Under the pieces are notes generated by a model, which ran no database searches, was not told the DNA's origin, and saw nothing but the letters and a program-made list of their open reading frames with translations. A stretch of DNA of 12,939 nt from positions 1 to 12,939 of the forward strand of contig CBDUCN010000131.1 of assembly GCA_965365655.1 (NCBI GenBank). Reading direction: 5' to 3'. Of this stretch, positions 1 through 6,459 are shown one piece after another (position 1 is the stretch's first letter; every line of letters begins with the position of its first letter). This DNA is from JBFHNV01 sp965365655 (GTDB lineage Bacteria; Pseudomonadota; Gammaproteobacteria; HK1). The position numbers were made by a program, and so were the translations under genes.

Positions 1-797
1 GCGCGGTCGTCGGTGACCAGCCAGACCGGGGAGTTGTAGCCGTGCTCGGCCTGGCCGACGAGGTCGGCCGCGACGATGTCCGGGTCGGCCTGGCCGTCGG
101 CCAGGATCAGGCTGTCGGTGGGGCCGGCGAACATGTCGATGCCGACGCGCCCGAACAGGATGCGCTTCGCCTCGGCGACGAACTGGTTGCCCGGCCCGAC
201 CAGGATGTCCGCGCCCGGAAGGCCGAACAGGCCGAACGCCATCGCGGCCACGCCCTGCACGCCGCCCAGCGCGAGGATCGAGTGCGCGCCGCACAGATCG
301 GCGGTGTAGACGATCGCGGGGTGCACGCCGGTCTCGGGGCGCGGCGGAGAGCACACCGAGATGTGCTCGCAGCCGGCGACCTTCGCCGTGGTCACGGTCA
401 TGATCGCCGACGCGATGTGGCTGTAGCGCCCGCCGGGCACGTAGCAGCCGGCGGCGCGGCACGGGATGCTCTTCTGTCCGGCGATCAGGCCCGGCACGAC
501 CTCGATCTCGATGTCGGTGAGGGTCTTCATCTGCGCCTCGGCGAAGCGCCGCACGTTGTCGTGCGCGAAGCGGATGTCGTCCTTCAGCCGCTGCGGGACC
601 TGCTCGGCGGCCGCGGCAATCTCGTCGCGGGTCAGCACCAGGTTGCCGGCGTAGCGGTCGAACTTCTCGGCGTACTGCTTTGCGACGGCCTCGCCGCCGG
701 CCTCGATCTCGTCGAGGATCTTCTGCACCGTCTCGCGCACGTCGCCGGAGTCGGTGGAGGACGTCTTGGTTGCCTTCTTCAGATATTCACGGGCCAT
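1..797 (-). CDS. Histidinol-dehydrogenase-family NAD-dependent dehydrogenase, HpsN-like (partial, C-terminus off window)
   Basis: This is the first 265 residues of a HisD-family enzyme, which oxidises an alcohol in two NAD-dependent steps to a carboxylate using a bound zinc. Visible family motifs are PGGRYSH (121-127), GGVQGVAAMAFG (178-189), VGPGNQFVAEAKR (200-212), GPTDSLILAD (225-234) and QAEHGYNSPV (249-258). Q249 and H252 match two zinc ligands of HisD. The catalytic Glu-His pair and the other zinc ligands would lie beyond the edge and cannot be checked. The ATG at 797 is preceded by CAGGA at good spacing. It is the last visible gene of the LacI-controlled TRAP operon, 58 bp after the large permease, and no his biosynthesis gene is near. 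From memory, the motif variants (GPTDSLILAD, QAEHGYNSP) resemble the sulfopropanediol 3-dehydrogenase HpsN more than biosynthetic HisD. The family is sure; the substrate (dihydroxypropanesulfonate or another polyol acid) is inference. Confidence 0.85.
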   Translation of the reverse strand, partial: MAREYLKKATKTSSTDSGDVRETVQKILDEIEAGGEAVAKQYAEKFDRYAGNLVLTRDEIAAAAEQVPQRLKDDIRFAHDNVRRFAEAQMKTLTDIEIEVVPGLIAGQKSIPCRAAGCYVPGGRYSHIASAIMTVTTAKVAGCEHISVCSPPRPETGVHPAIVYTADLCGAHSILALGGVQGVAAMAFGLFGLPGADILVGPGNQFVAEAKRILFGRVGIDMFAGPTDSLILADGQADPDIVAADLVGQAEHGYNSPVWLVTDDR

Positions 798-855
798 GGG
801 GTATTCCTGGGTAACTGTTTGGCAGTGGATGTCGCGGGTCTCGGTCGGCCCCGGC

Positions 856-2187
856 TCACTTGTAGGCGTCGGGCAGCATCGTCGTCGAGATCTCCGGCAC
901 GTAGCCGATCATCAGCACGACGAGCAGCATGAAGAACACGAACGGCACCGCGCGGGCCGCGATCTTCAATATCGATTCGCCGGTCAGGCCGGAGACCACG
1001 AACAGGTTGAGGCCGAGCGGCGGGGTGATGAAGCCGACGCCGAGCGAGGTGATCATCATGATGCAGAACTGGATCTCGTTCATGCCGATCTCGTCGGCGA
1101 GCGGCTTCAGGATAGGCGCCAGGATCACGATGTTGGGCGTCGTCTCCATCACGCAGCCGGCCGCGATCAGGATCCCGATCATCAGCAGGATCAGCACGTA
1201 GGGGTTCTCGGTCAGCGAGGTCACCGCGTACACGAACCCCTGCGGCACGCCCATCGCGGCCAGCGTCTGCGCGAGCGGGAGCGAGAACGCGATGATCGGC
1301 AGGATCACGCCGTTGACCTTCGCCGAGCTGATCAGCATCGACGGGAAGTCCCCGAGCTTGATCGTGCGCAGGATGAAGCCGAGGATGAGCGTGACGATCA
1401 CCGCCGTCGCCCCCGCCTCCGTCGGCGTCAGGCGCCCGGAGAAGATGCCGTAGAAGATGATCGCCGGGACGATGAAGGCGTACCACCCATCACGCAGCGC
1501 CTTGCCGAGATTGGCCAGCCACTCCGCCATGCTGATCGCGCCGCCGTGCTCGTAGGCGTAGATGCGGTTCATGACGATGTTGGTGATCAGGATCGACACG
1601 AGGATCAGCACGCCCGGGATCAGCGCCGCCTGGAACAGGGTGGACGCGGAGATGCCGAGCACCAGCCCGAGGATGATGTACGCGATCGACGGCGGGATCA
1701 GGATGCCGGTGCACGCGCCCGCGGCGACGAGCGCGCAGGCGTAGGGGCGCGGGTAGCCCGACTCGACGAGGCGGTCGATGGTCATGCGCCCGACCGCGGC
1801 GGCGCCGGCGGCGTCGGAGCCGGAGATCGCCGAGAACATGCCGCACACCAGCACGGTGGCCGAGCCGAAGCCGCCGCGGGTCCAGCACGTCAGCGCCTCG
1901 GCGACGTTCAGGAACTTGCGGCTCAGGCCCGTGCGCACCAGCACGTCGCCGGTCAGGATGAACAGCGGGACGGCGGTCAGCGCGAACGCGTCGATGCCGT
2001 CGAACAGCGATTCCCCGAGCAGCGACAGGGGAAGCACCTCGGTCCAGACCAGCATCGTGATCGCGGCCGCGCCGATCGACGCCCACACCGGGACGCCGAG
2101 CAGGCAGAACAGCGCGAAGACCAGGACCGGACCGTAGAAGCTCCAGTCGAGCTCGACCGTCTGCTGCTGAAGTTGTTGCCAGTACAT
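856..2187 (-). CDS. TRAP transporter large permease (DctM family), LacI-controlled operon
   Basis: A 443-residue DctM-type permease, the ion-coupled translocating subunit of a tripartite ATP-independent periplasmic (TRAP) transporter in the inner membrane. The protein is hydrophobic throughout, with about a dozen membrane segments. It shows family blocks such as the AISGSDAAGAAAVG stretch near 135-150, GILIPPS near 178, LTPTEAGATA near 270 and FITPPLGLNLFV near 392. Length is normal for the family. The start at 2187 follows a purine-rich site (AGGGGGA) that overlaps the stop codon of the small permease, and the two genes are only 10 bp apart, so translation is probably coupled. It should work with the small permease at 2198-2722 and the binding protein at 2836-3999. 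Substrate cannot be read from the sequence; the adjacent HisD-like dehydrogenase suggests a hydroxylated sulfonate or similar anion. Confidence 0.95.
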   Translation of the reverse strand: MYWQQLQQQTVELDWSFYGPVLVFALFCLLGVPVWASIGAAAITMLVWTEVLPLSLLGESLFDGIDAFALTAVPLFILTGDVLVRTGLSRKFLNVAEALTCWTRGGFGSATVLVCGMFSAISGSDAAGAAAVGRMTIDRLVESGYPRPYACALVAAGACTGILIPPSIAYIILGLVLGISASTLFQAALIPGVLILVSILITNIVMNRIYAYEHGGAISMAEWLANLGKALRDGWYAFIVPAIIFYGIFSGRLTPTEAGATAVIVTLILGFILRTIKLGDFPSMLISSAKVNGVILPIIAFSLPLAQTLAAMGVPQGFVYAVTSLTENPYVLILLMIGILIAAGCVMETTPNIVILAPILKPLADEIGMNEIQFCIMMITSLGVGFITPPLGLNLFVVSGLTGESILKIAARAVPFVFFMLLVVLMIGYVPEISTTMLPDAYK

Positions 2188-2197
2188 GTCCGTCCCC

Positions 2198-2722
2198 CTA
2201 GTCGAAGAGCCGCTCGCCTTCGAACACCGGCCGCCCGGAGGCGAAGTCGGCGATGTCGCGGCGAAGCGATTGCAGGAGGCGGTACATCATCAGGCCGAAG
2301 CCCACGGGCACGGCCATGAGGAACCAGACCATCGGGACGCGCAGTCCGTGACTGACGGACTGGAACTTGTACGCGACGCTGACCATCTCGAAGGACCAGT
2401 ACAGCGCGAAGACGGCGACCACCATCATCACGAGGTCCCCGAAGATGTAGAGCAGCGCCTTGATCTTCGTGGGCACGTAGTGGAACAGCACGTCGATTCG
2501 GATGTGCGCCCGCTCGCGCACCGCGGACGCGGCGCCGATCCAGGCGAGGTAGATGAAGGAGTAGCGGACGATCTCCTCACCCCAGATCGAGGAGTAGGAG
2601 AACACCTCGCGCCGGAGCACCTCGACCGCCATCGTGACGACCAGCATCGTGTAGAACACGAGCAGCGCCCACCGCTCGAGATTGGCTTCGATCAGCTTGA
2701 AATATGAGGACACGTTGTTCAC
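2198..2722 (-). CDS. TRAP transporter small permease (DctQ family), LacI-controlled operon
   Basis: A DctQ-type small membrane subunit of up to 174 residues. It has about four hydrophobic helices and the family-typical stretches WGEEIVRYSFIYLAWIGAASA (near 48-68) and RERAHIRIDVL (near 69-79). It pairs with the large permease immediately downstream. The start is uncertain. A GTG at 2722 has AAGGG only a few bases upstream, closer than is ideal; an in-frame GTG at 2713 would have GGTGA at better spacing and a protein three residues shorter. A 113-bp spacer with two stem-loops separates it from the upstream binding-protein gene, which probably lowers permease expression relative to binding protein. 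Confidence 0.93.
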   Translation of the reverse strand: MNNVSSYFKLIEANLERWALLVFYTMLVVTMAVEVLRREVFSYSSIWGEEIVRYSFIYLAWIGAASAVRERAHIRIDVLFHYVPTKIKALLYIFGDLVMMVVAVFALYWSFEMVSVAYKFQSVSHGLRVPMVWFLMAVPVGFGLMMYRLLQSLRRDIADFASGRPVFEGERLFD

Positions 2723-2744
2723 CGCCCTTGAGTCGCCCGACGGA

Positions 2745-2769
2745 CCGCCCGCGCGCGCGGCGCGGGCGG
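2745..2769 (-). other. GC-rich stem-loop before the small permease gene
   Basis: A perfect 10-bp inverted repeat (2745-2754 pairing with 2760-2769) with a 5-base loop, all G and C. It lies about 22 bp ahead of the GTG start of the small permease. No T-run follows on the minus strand, so it is not a standard intrinsic terminator. A role as attenuator or mRNA-processing barrier between binding protein and permease is inference. Confidence 0.5.
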
Positions 2770-2790
2770 GGCCTGTTCACTCGTCGAACG

Positions 2791-2826
2791 GGGTGCTCCC
2801 GCGCCGCGAACGGCACGGGAGCGCCC
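2791..2826 (-). other. Stem-loop just after the TRAP binding-protein gene
   Basis: An 11-bp inverted repeat with one internal mismatch (2791-2801 with 2816-2826) and a 14-base loop. It begins about 10 bases after the binding-protein stop codon on the minus strand. No U-tract follows. Its position suits 3'-end protection of the binding-protein mRNA or partial termination, which would help make more binding protein than permease. Confidence 0.5.
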
Positions 2827-2835
2827 CGGCGGCGG

Positions 2836-3999
2836 TCAGGCGTCGTGGACGTAGTAGCGGCTCGGCGTGTTGGCGCCTTCCTCGAGCTTCTCGAACGCGC
2901 TCATGGAGCCCGCGAGCTCGGTCTTGAACTCGTTCCACTCGCTGCGCTGGTACCCGCCGGCGGCCTTCCACTCGGCGAGCTGCGCGTCGCTGAGCGTGTG
3001 GAACTGCACGCCGGATCGCCTCAGCTCCGACATCGCGTACGCACGCGCGGCCGGGACCTTCGCGAGGTTCTGCTGCGCCGTGACCTCGGACGCGAACTCG
3101 ATCCCCTCCTGCACGTCGGAGGGCAGGCCGCTGAACCACTCGAAGTTGCACGAGTAGACCTGGCTGTCCGGCACCGCGCGGGTGAAGGTCACGTGGCTCA
3201 GGATGTCCTTGAAGCCGAACACGTACAGCGCGCCGACGGACGGGTCCAGCGCGTCGGCCACGCCCTGCTTGATCGCTGACGGGGTCTCGCCCCACGCGAC
3301 CGGTGTCGGGTTCGCGCCGACCATGCGGTAGTACTGCTGCAGCATCTTCGAGCCGGGCACCCGGAACTTCACGCCGTTCAGGTCGGCGGGCGTCATCACC
3401 GCGCCGGCGCCGCCCTTGCGCACCGCGACCACGCGCGGGTCGATGACGACGTAGAACAGCGCCTTGAAGCCCTTGGCCTCGATCGCGGGGTGCACCTGGT
3501 CCTTCCATGGCTTGGAGGTGACGAGGTTCACGAAGCGCTGGTTCGAGCCGCAGAAGTACGGAAGGTTGATCAGGTCGGCGGCCGGCGCGAACGGCGCGAA
3601 GTTCGACAGCGAGTGCTGCGCGGCCTGGATCGTGTTGCCCTGTACCTTCTGCGCGAGCGCACCGCCGGCGCCGAGCTGGCCGCCGGGCGCGAGCTTGACG
3701 TAGATCTTGCCGTTGGTCGCGTTCTGGATGTTCTCCTTGAAGTCCAGCTGCATGATCGGATAGCTGCGCGACGCGCCGAGCACGTAGGCGGTGGCCACGA
3801 CCATCGTGTGGGCGGCCTCCTTCTCGCGCATCTTCTCTTCCTTCGCGGTCTGCGCGACGGCCTCGTCGGACCACAACGTGCCCGCGCTGCCGGCGACGAC
3901 CGCGGCGGTGAACGCGCCGGATCCCGTCAGCTTGAGAAAGTTTCGACGCTCCGCGGACTGGATCTCGGCGGCAGCCTTGTCTGCTGGATATCGCTTCAT
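2836..3999 (-). CDS. TRAP transporter solute-binding protein (DctP family) with Tat signal
   Basis: A 387-residue periplasmic binding protein of the TRAP DctP family, which captures the solute and delivers it to the DctQM permease. The N-terminus has a twin-arginine motif (ERRNFLK, residues 17-23), a hydrophobic stretch at 24-42 and an AVA-type cleavage site near 47-49, so export is probably through Tat, already folded. The mature part has the family's GVKFRVPG block (209-216); R213 is the expected carboxylate- or sulfonate-contacting arginine. The ATG at 3999 is preceded by an excellent Shine-Dalgarno site (4011-4017), which overlaps the stop codon of the small gene upstream. That fixes the start and implies coupling. 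The substrate is unknown; DHPS or another small organic anion is suggested only by the HisD-like enzyme in the same operon. Confidence 0.95.
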   Translation of the reverse strand: MKRYPADKAAAEIQSAERRNFLKLTGSGAFTAAVVAGSAGTLWSDEAVAQTAKEEKMREKEAAHTMVVATAYVLGASRSYPIMQLDFKENIQNATNGKIYVKLAPGGQLGAGGALAQKVQGNTIQAAQHSLSNFAPFAPAADLINLPYFCGSNQRFVNLVTSKPWKDQVHPAIEAKGFKALFYVVIDPRVVAVRKGGAGAVMTPADLNGVKFRVPGSKMLQQYYRMVGANPTPVAWGETPSAIKQGVADALDPSVGALYVFGFKDILSHVTFTRAVPDSQVYSCNFEWFSGLPSDVQEGIEFASEVTAQQNLAKVPAARAYAMSELRRSGVQFHTLSDAQLAEWKAAGGYQRSEWNEFKTELAGSMSAFEKLEEGANTPSRYYVHDA

Positions 4000-4015
4000 G
4001 GAACTGTGTCTCCTC

Positions 4016-4234
4016 CTAGGTGTCGTTATTTCCCGGGCTGGCGTTGGCGCCTGTCTCCGAGCGTTCGTGCGCGAGCATGGCGATGACGAAGCAGATGCAG
4101 GCGGCGAACAGGGTCAGCATCGCTCCGACGTCGGAGAGAAACACGCCGATCCCCGCGGCACCTGCCACCACGTTCGAAAAGTACACGAGAAAAACGGCGC
4201 AAGTTACTAGTACGAATATGTTTTTCTTGGCCAC
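4016..4234 (-). CDS. Small two-helix membrane protein of unknown function, first gene of the TRAP operon
   Basis: A 72-residue protein that I do not recognise. Residues about 6-27 and 36-55 are hydrophobic enough to span the membrane, joined by a short loop. The tail (about 57-72) is polar and includes NASPGNNDT. The GTG start at 4234 has a strong GAGGAGGA site at 4243-4250, eight bases upstream. It is the first gene after the predicted LacI-controlled promoter, and its stop codon overlaps the ribosome-binding site of the binding protein. Coding is therefore well supported by signals on both sides, although there is no family match. Possible roles are an accessory subunit of this TRAP carrier or a leader peptide that couples translation to the binding protein; both are inference. 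It is too short and differently placed to be a second DctQ. Confidence 0.75.
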   Translation of the reverse strand: MAKKNIFVLVTCAVFLVYFSNVVAGAAGIGVFLSDVGAMLTLFAACICFVIAMLAHERSETGANASPGNNDT

Positions 4235-4264
4235 GCCGACGTTCCTCCTCCAGGCTCACCACGA

Positions 4265-4293
4265 ATGTAAGCGTATACACGGAGTCGATGCAA
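4265..4293 (-). promoter_or_regulatory. Sigma70-type promoter of the left TRAP operon
   Basis: On the minus strand, TTGCAT (4293-4288) and TTACAT (4270-4265) are separated by exactly 17 bp, a good -35/-10 pair. Transcription would start near 4258 and give a leader of about 24 bases containing the strong ribosome-binding site for the 72-residue gene. Both hexamers lie inside LacI-type operators, so repressor binding would directly block polymerase. Confidence 0.6.
4266..4279. promoter_or_regulatory. LacI-family operator O1 (over the -10)
   Basis: TGTAAGCGTATACA is a near-palindrome with a central CG. It matches the LacI/GalR consensus TGnAAnCGnTTnCA at all fixed positions but one. It overlaps the -10 hexamer of the minus-strand operon and lies upstream of the divergent LacI-family gene, its likely ligand. 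Confidence 0.6.
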
Positions 4294-4302
4294 GCGTTTA
4301 CA
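4289..4302. promoter_or_regulatory. LacI-family operator O2 (over the -35)
   Basis: TGCAAGCGTTTACA fits the LacI/GalR consensus TGnAAnCGnTTnCA at every fixed position. Its centre is 23 bp from that of O1, about two helical turns, so two repressor dimers could bind on nearly the same face. It overlaps the -35 hexamer of the minus-strand operon and ends 56 bp before the ATG of the LacI-family gene, so autoregulation is also possible. Confidence 0.65.
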
Positions 4303-4357
4303 TCGCGTGTCCGTTCAAGGCAAGCTCGGCCGCAGTGTAGCCAACGGCTGGCCATCG

Positions 4358-5374
4358 ATGCAGACGAAGTCCGCGCCCACGCTGCACGACGTCGCGCGCC
4401 ACGCCGGCGTGTCGACGGCCACCGTGTCGCGCGCGCTGAACACCCCGGAGCGGGTCACCGACGCGACCCGCGAGCTGGTGCTGCGCAGCGTCGACGAGCT
4501 CGGCTACACGCCGCACTTCGGCGGGCGCGCGCTGGTGTCGAACCGCTCGAACACCATCGGCGCGGTGATCCCGACCATGGACAACGCGATCTTCGCGAGA
4601 GGGCTGCAGGCGTTCCAGGAGACGCTGGCCGATGCCGGCGTGACGCTGCTGGTCGCGAGCTCCGGATACGACCCGGTGCGCGAGCTCGAGCAGATCCGCG
4701 CGCTGGTCAGCCGCGGCAGCGACGGCCTGATGCTGATCGGCGTCGAGCGCCCGCCCGAGGCGTACGCGTTCCTGGACCGGCGACGCATCCCGTACGTGCT
4801 GACCTGGAACTACCGTCCCGACGGCCCGGCGTGCTGCGTCGGCTTCGACAACCGCCTGGCGGCACGTGCGATCGCCCGCGAGGTGATCGCGCGCGGCCAC
4901 CGGCGCATCGCGATGATCGCCGGCATCACCGCCGGCAACGACCGTGCGGGCGACCGCGTAGCCGGCGTGCGCGCGGCGCTGGACGAGGCCGGTCTGCCGG
5001 GGCGCGATCTGCCGATCGTGGAGGAGGTCTACTCGCTGGGCGGCGGGCATCGGGCGTGCGCCCGCCTGCTCGCGCTCAGCCCGCGTCCGACCGCGCTGAT
5101 CTGCGGCAACGACGTGCTGGCCGTGGGCGCGATCGGCGAGGCGAAGGCCCTGGGCCTTCGGGTGCCGGACGACGTGTCGATCACGGGCTTCGACGACATC
5201 GAGCTCGCCGTGGTGACCGAGCCCGGCCTCACGACGGTGCACGTCCCGCACCGGAGGATGGGCCAGGCGGCGGCGCGGGCGCTGCTCGCGATGCGCGACG
5301 GCACGGACGGCGGCGAGGGGATCGCGATCGAGACCCACATCGTCATGCGGGAGTCGCTCGCGGCGCCGCCGTGA
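4358..5374 (+). CDS. LacI-family transcriptional regulator
   Basis: A 338-residue LacI/GalR-type regulator. The helix-turn-helix is at residues 9-28 (LHDVARHAGVSTATVSRALN). The hinge region follows (RALVSNRSNTIG, 57-68), with Leu59 in the position that in this family wedges into a central CpG step, matching the CG-centred operators at 4266-4302. The rest is a periplasmic-binding-protein-like effector domain with the usual ALICGNDVLAVGA and VSITGFDDIELA blocks. I chose the ATG at 4358 because the protein then begins a few residues before the helix-turn-helix. A GTG at 4307 would add 17 unrelated residues starting directly after operator O2; neither start has a strong Shine-Dalgarno site. It is divergent from the left TRAP operon and is most simply its local repressor, released by the transported compound or a derivative. 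The effector is unknown. Confidence 0.93.
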   Translation: MQTKSAPTLHDVARHAGVSTATVSRALNTPERVTDATRELVLRSVDELGYTPHFGGRALVSNRSNTIGAVIPTMDNAIFARGLQAFQETLADAGVTLLVASSGYDPVRELEQIRALVSRGSDGLMLIGVERPPEAYAFLDRRRIPYVLTWNYRPDGPACCVGFDNRLAARAIAREVIARGHRRIAMIAGITAGNDRAGDRVAGVRAALDEAGLPGRDLPIVEEVYSLGGGHRACARLLALSPRPTALICGNDVLAVGAIGEAKALGLRVPDDVSITGFDDIELAVVTEPGLTTVHVPHRRMGQAAARALLAMRDGTDGGEGIAIETHIVMRESLAAPP

Positions 5375-5383
5375 CGGGCGGCG
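5364..5383. terminator. Stem-loop between convergent lacI-type and lysR-type genes
   Basis: CGCCGCC (5364-5370) pairs with GGCGGCG (5377-5383) around a 6-base loop. The hairpin contains the stop codon of the LacI-family gene and reaches close to the stop of the convergent LysR gene. It has no T-run on either side, so if it ends transcription it does so weakly. It may simply be chance in GC-rich DNA. Confidence 0.25.
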
Positions 5384-5387
5384 GCTC

Positions 5388-6329
5388 TCAGGTCGTGCGG
5401 CCCTGCGTACCGCCCGGTCCGCGGTCGCGGATCCTCGCGAGCTCGACGGCGAGGAAGTCCCGGAAGCGCGCCGCCAGCATCGAAGGCGGCCGGTAGGCCG
5501 GCGTCAGCAACGCGATCGGGTACGTCACCGCCGGCTCGAAGGGCCGGAACACGATTCGCGGCGCCGGCGCCTGGTCCAGCCCGTAGCCGGTCGCGGTCAG
5601 CGGATCGCACACGCACGCGCACAGCCCTTCCGCGACCAGCTGCAGGGCCGGGCGGAAGGTCTGCACCTCGAAGCGCCGGCGTAACGGCACGCCGGCCTGC
5701 GAGAAGGCGTCGCGGGTCCTGGCCCACAGGCCGTGCTCCTCGTACAGCGCGGCCATCGGCTGGCCGTCGAGATCGCGCGGCGTGATCACGTCCTTTGACG
5801 CGAGCTCGCTTTCCGCGTGCACCGCGCACACGCACGTCATGTCGAACGTGTCGACGTGCACCGCGCGCCGTGGCGCCGGGGTCTCGGCGACTCCGATGTC
5901 GTATTGCTGCGACGCGATCCACTCCTCGATGACCACCGAGGAGCGTGTCATCAGCGAGACCCGGACCTCCGGCCGGCCGTCGAGGAACTGCGCGACGGCC
6001 CTCGGCACGACGAAGCCGGAGCTCGCGGGATTGCACGCGATCCGCAGCATCCCCCGCTCCAGCTTGCCGATCTCCTGCATCGTGCGCGTCGACTGCGAGA
6101 GCCGCGAGAGCACCTGCTCGGTCTCCTCGAGGAAATAGTGCGCCTCGGGCTTCGGGACGAGGCGCCCTCGCTCGCGCTCGAAGAGTTCGAAGCCGAGTTC
6201 CTGTTCCAGCTTCGCGATTGCCGTGCCCACCGCAGGCTGCGTGCGGCCGATCGAGCGCGCCGCCTCGGCCAGGGTCCCGGCGCGCATCACCTCGCGGAAG
6301 GTCAGCAGCTGCCGGAAGGACAGGTTCAT
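5388..6329 (-). CDS. LysR-family transcriptional regulator, OccR/NocR-like
   Basis: A 313-residue LysR-type regulator of normal length. The winged helix-turn-helix covers about residues 1-62 (FRQLLTFREVMRAGTLAEAA then RTQPAVGTAIAKLEQELGFELFER). The effector domain starts near 92 (RIACNPASSGFVVPRAVAQF). The stretch VSLMTRSSVVIEEWIASQQYDIGVAETP recalls, from memory, the opine regulators OccR and NocR, which carry a comparable TRSS...W(I/V)ASGQ.D(L/I)G.AE.P segment. The ATG at 6329 lies only about six bases after a TATACT hexamer on its strand, so its transcript may be leaderless or nearly so. It is divergent from the right TRAP-dehydrogenase block and presumably activates it in response to the substrate. 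It is convergent with, and probably independent of, the LacI-family gene. Confidence 0.93.
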   Translation of the reverse strand: MNLSFRQLLTFREVMRAGTLAEAARSIGRTQPAVGTAIAKLEQELGFELFERERGRLVPKPEAHYFLEETEQVLSRLSQSTRTMQEIGKLERGMLRIACNPASSGFVVPRAVAQFLDGRPEVRVSLMTRSSVVIEEWIASQQYDIGVAETPAPRRAVHVDTFDMTCVCAVHAESELASKDVITPRDLDGQPMAALYEEHGLWARTRDAFSQAGVPLRRRFEVQTFRPALQLVAEGLCACVCDPLTATGYGLDQAPAPRIVFRPFEPAVTYPIALLTPAYRPPSMLAARFRDFLAVELARIRDRGPGGTQGRTT

Positions 6330-6459
6330 TCACCGAGTATAAACATAGGTTTTAGAGAACAAATAATAATCAAATTTACTTTATAGCCCCCGCTTCCTAG
6401 GCTCCTCTCCCAACGAAGACCGGGTTGCCACCGGCGGCGCCAGAGAGGGGGAGAGCGTC
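6330..6459. promoter_or_regulatory. Divergent control region between the LysR gene and the right TRAP operon
   Basis: Positions about 6336-6386 are strikingly AT-rich within a roughly 70 % GC region, as expected for a LysR-controlled promoter. TATAAA (6338-6343) and TTTATA (6380-6385) form an inverted pair that could be the -10 elements of the two divergent promoters. Convincing -35 hexamers are missing, which is common for activator-dependent promoters. Inside lie partial TAAA...TTTA dyads (for example 6340-6354) that may be LysR boxes, though no perfect T-N11-A site stands out. The remaining 6387-6459 is GC-rich leader ending in a purine-rich ribosome-binding site. Confidence 0.5.

Noticed and set aside
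1..797. Biosynthetic hisD of a histidine operon
   Set aside because: No hisG, hisC or other his gene is adjacent; the gene follows a TRAP transporter under LacI control, and its motif variants differ from biosynthetic HisD.
754..2319. Plus-strand 521-codon open frame opposite the left large permease
   Set aside because: Antisense shadow in high-GC DNA: dominated by Arg, Asp, His and Gln with no domain, while the opposite strand encodes a clear DctM protein with ribosome-binding site and operon context.
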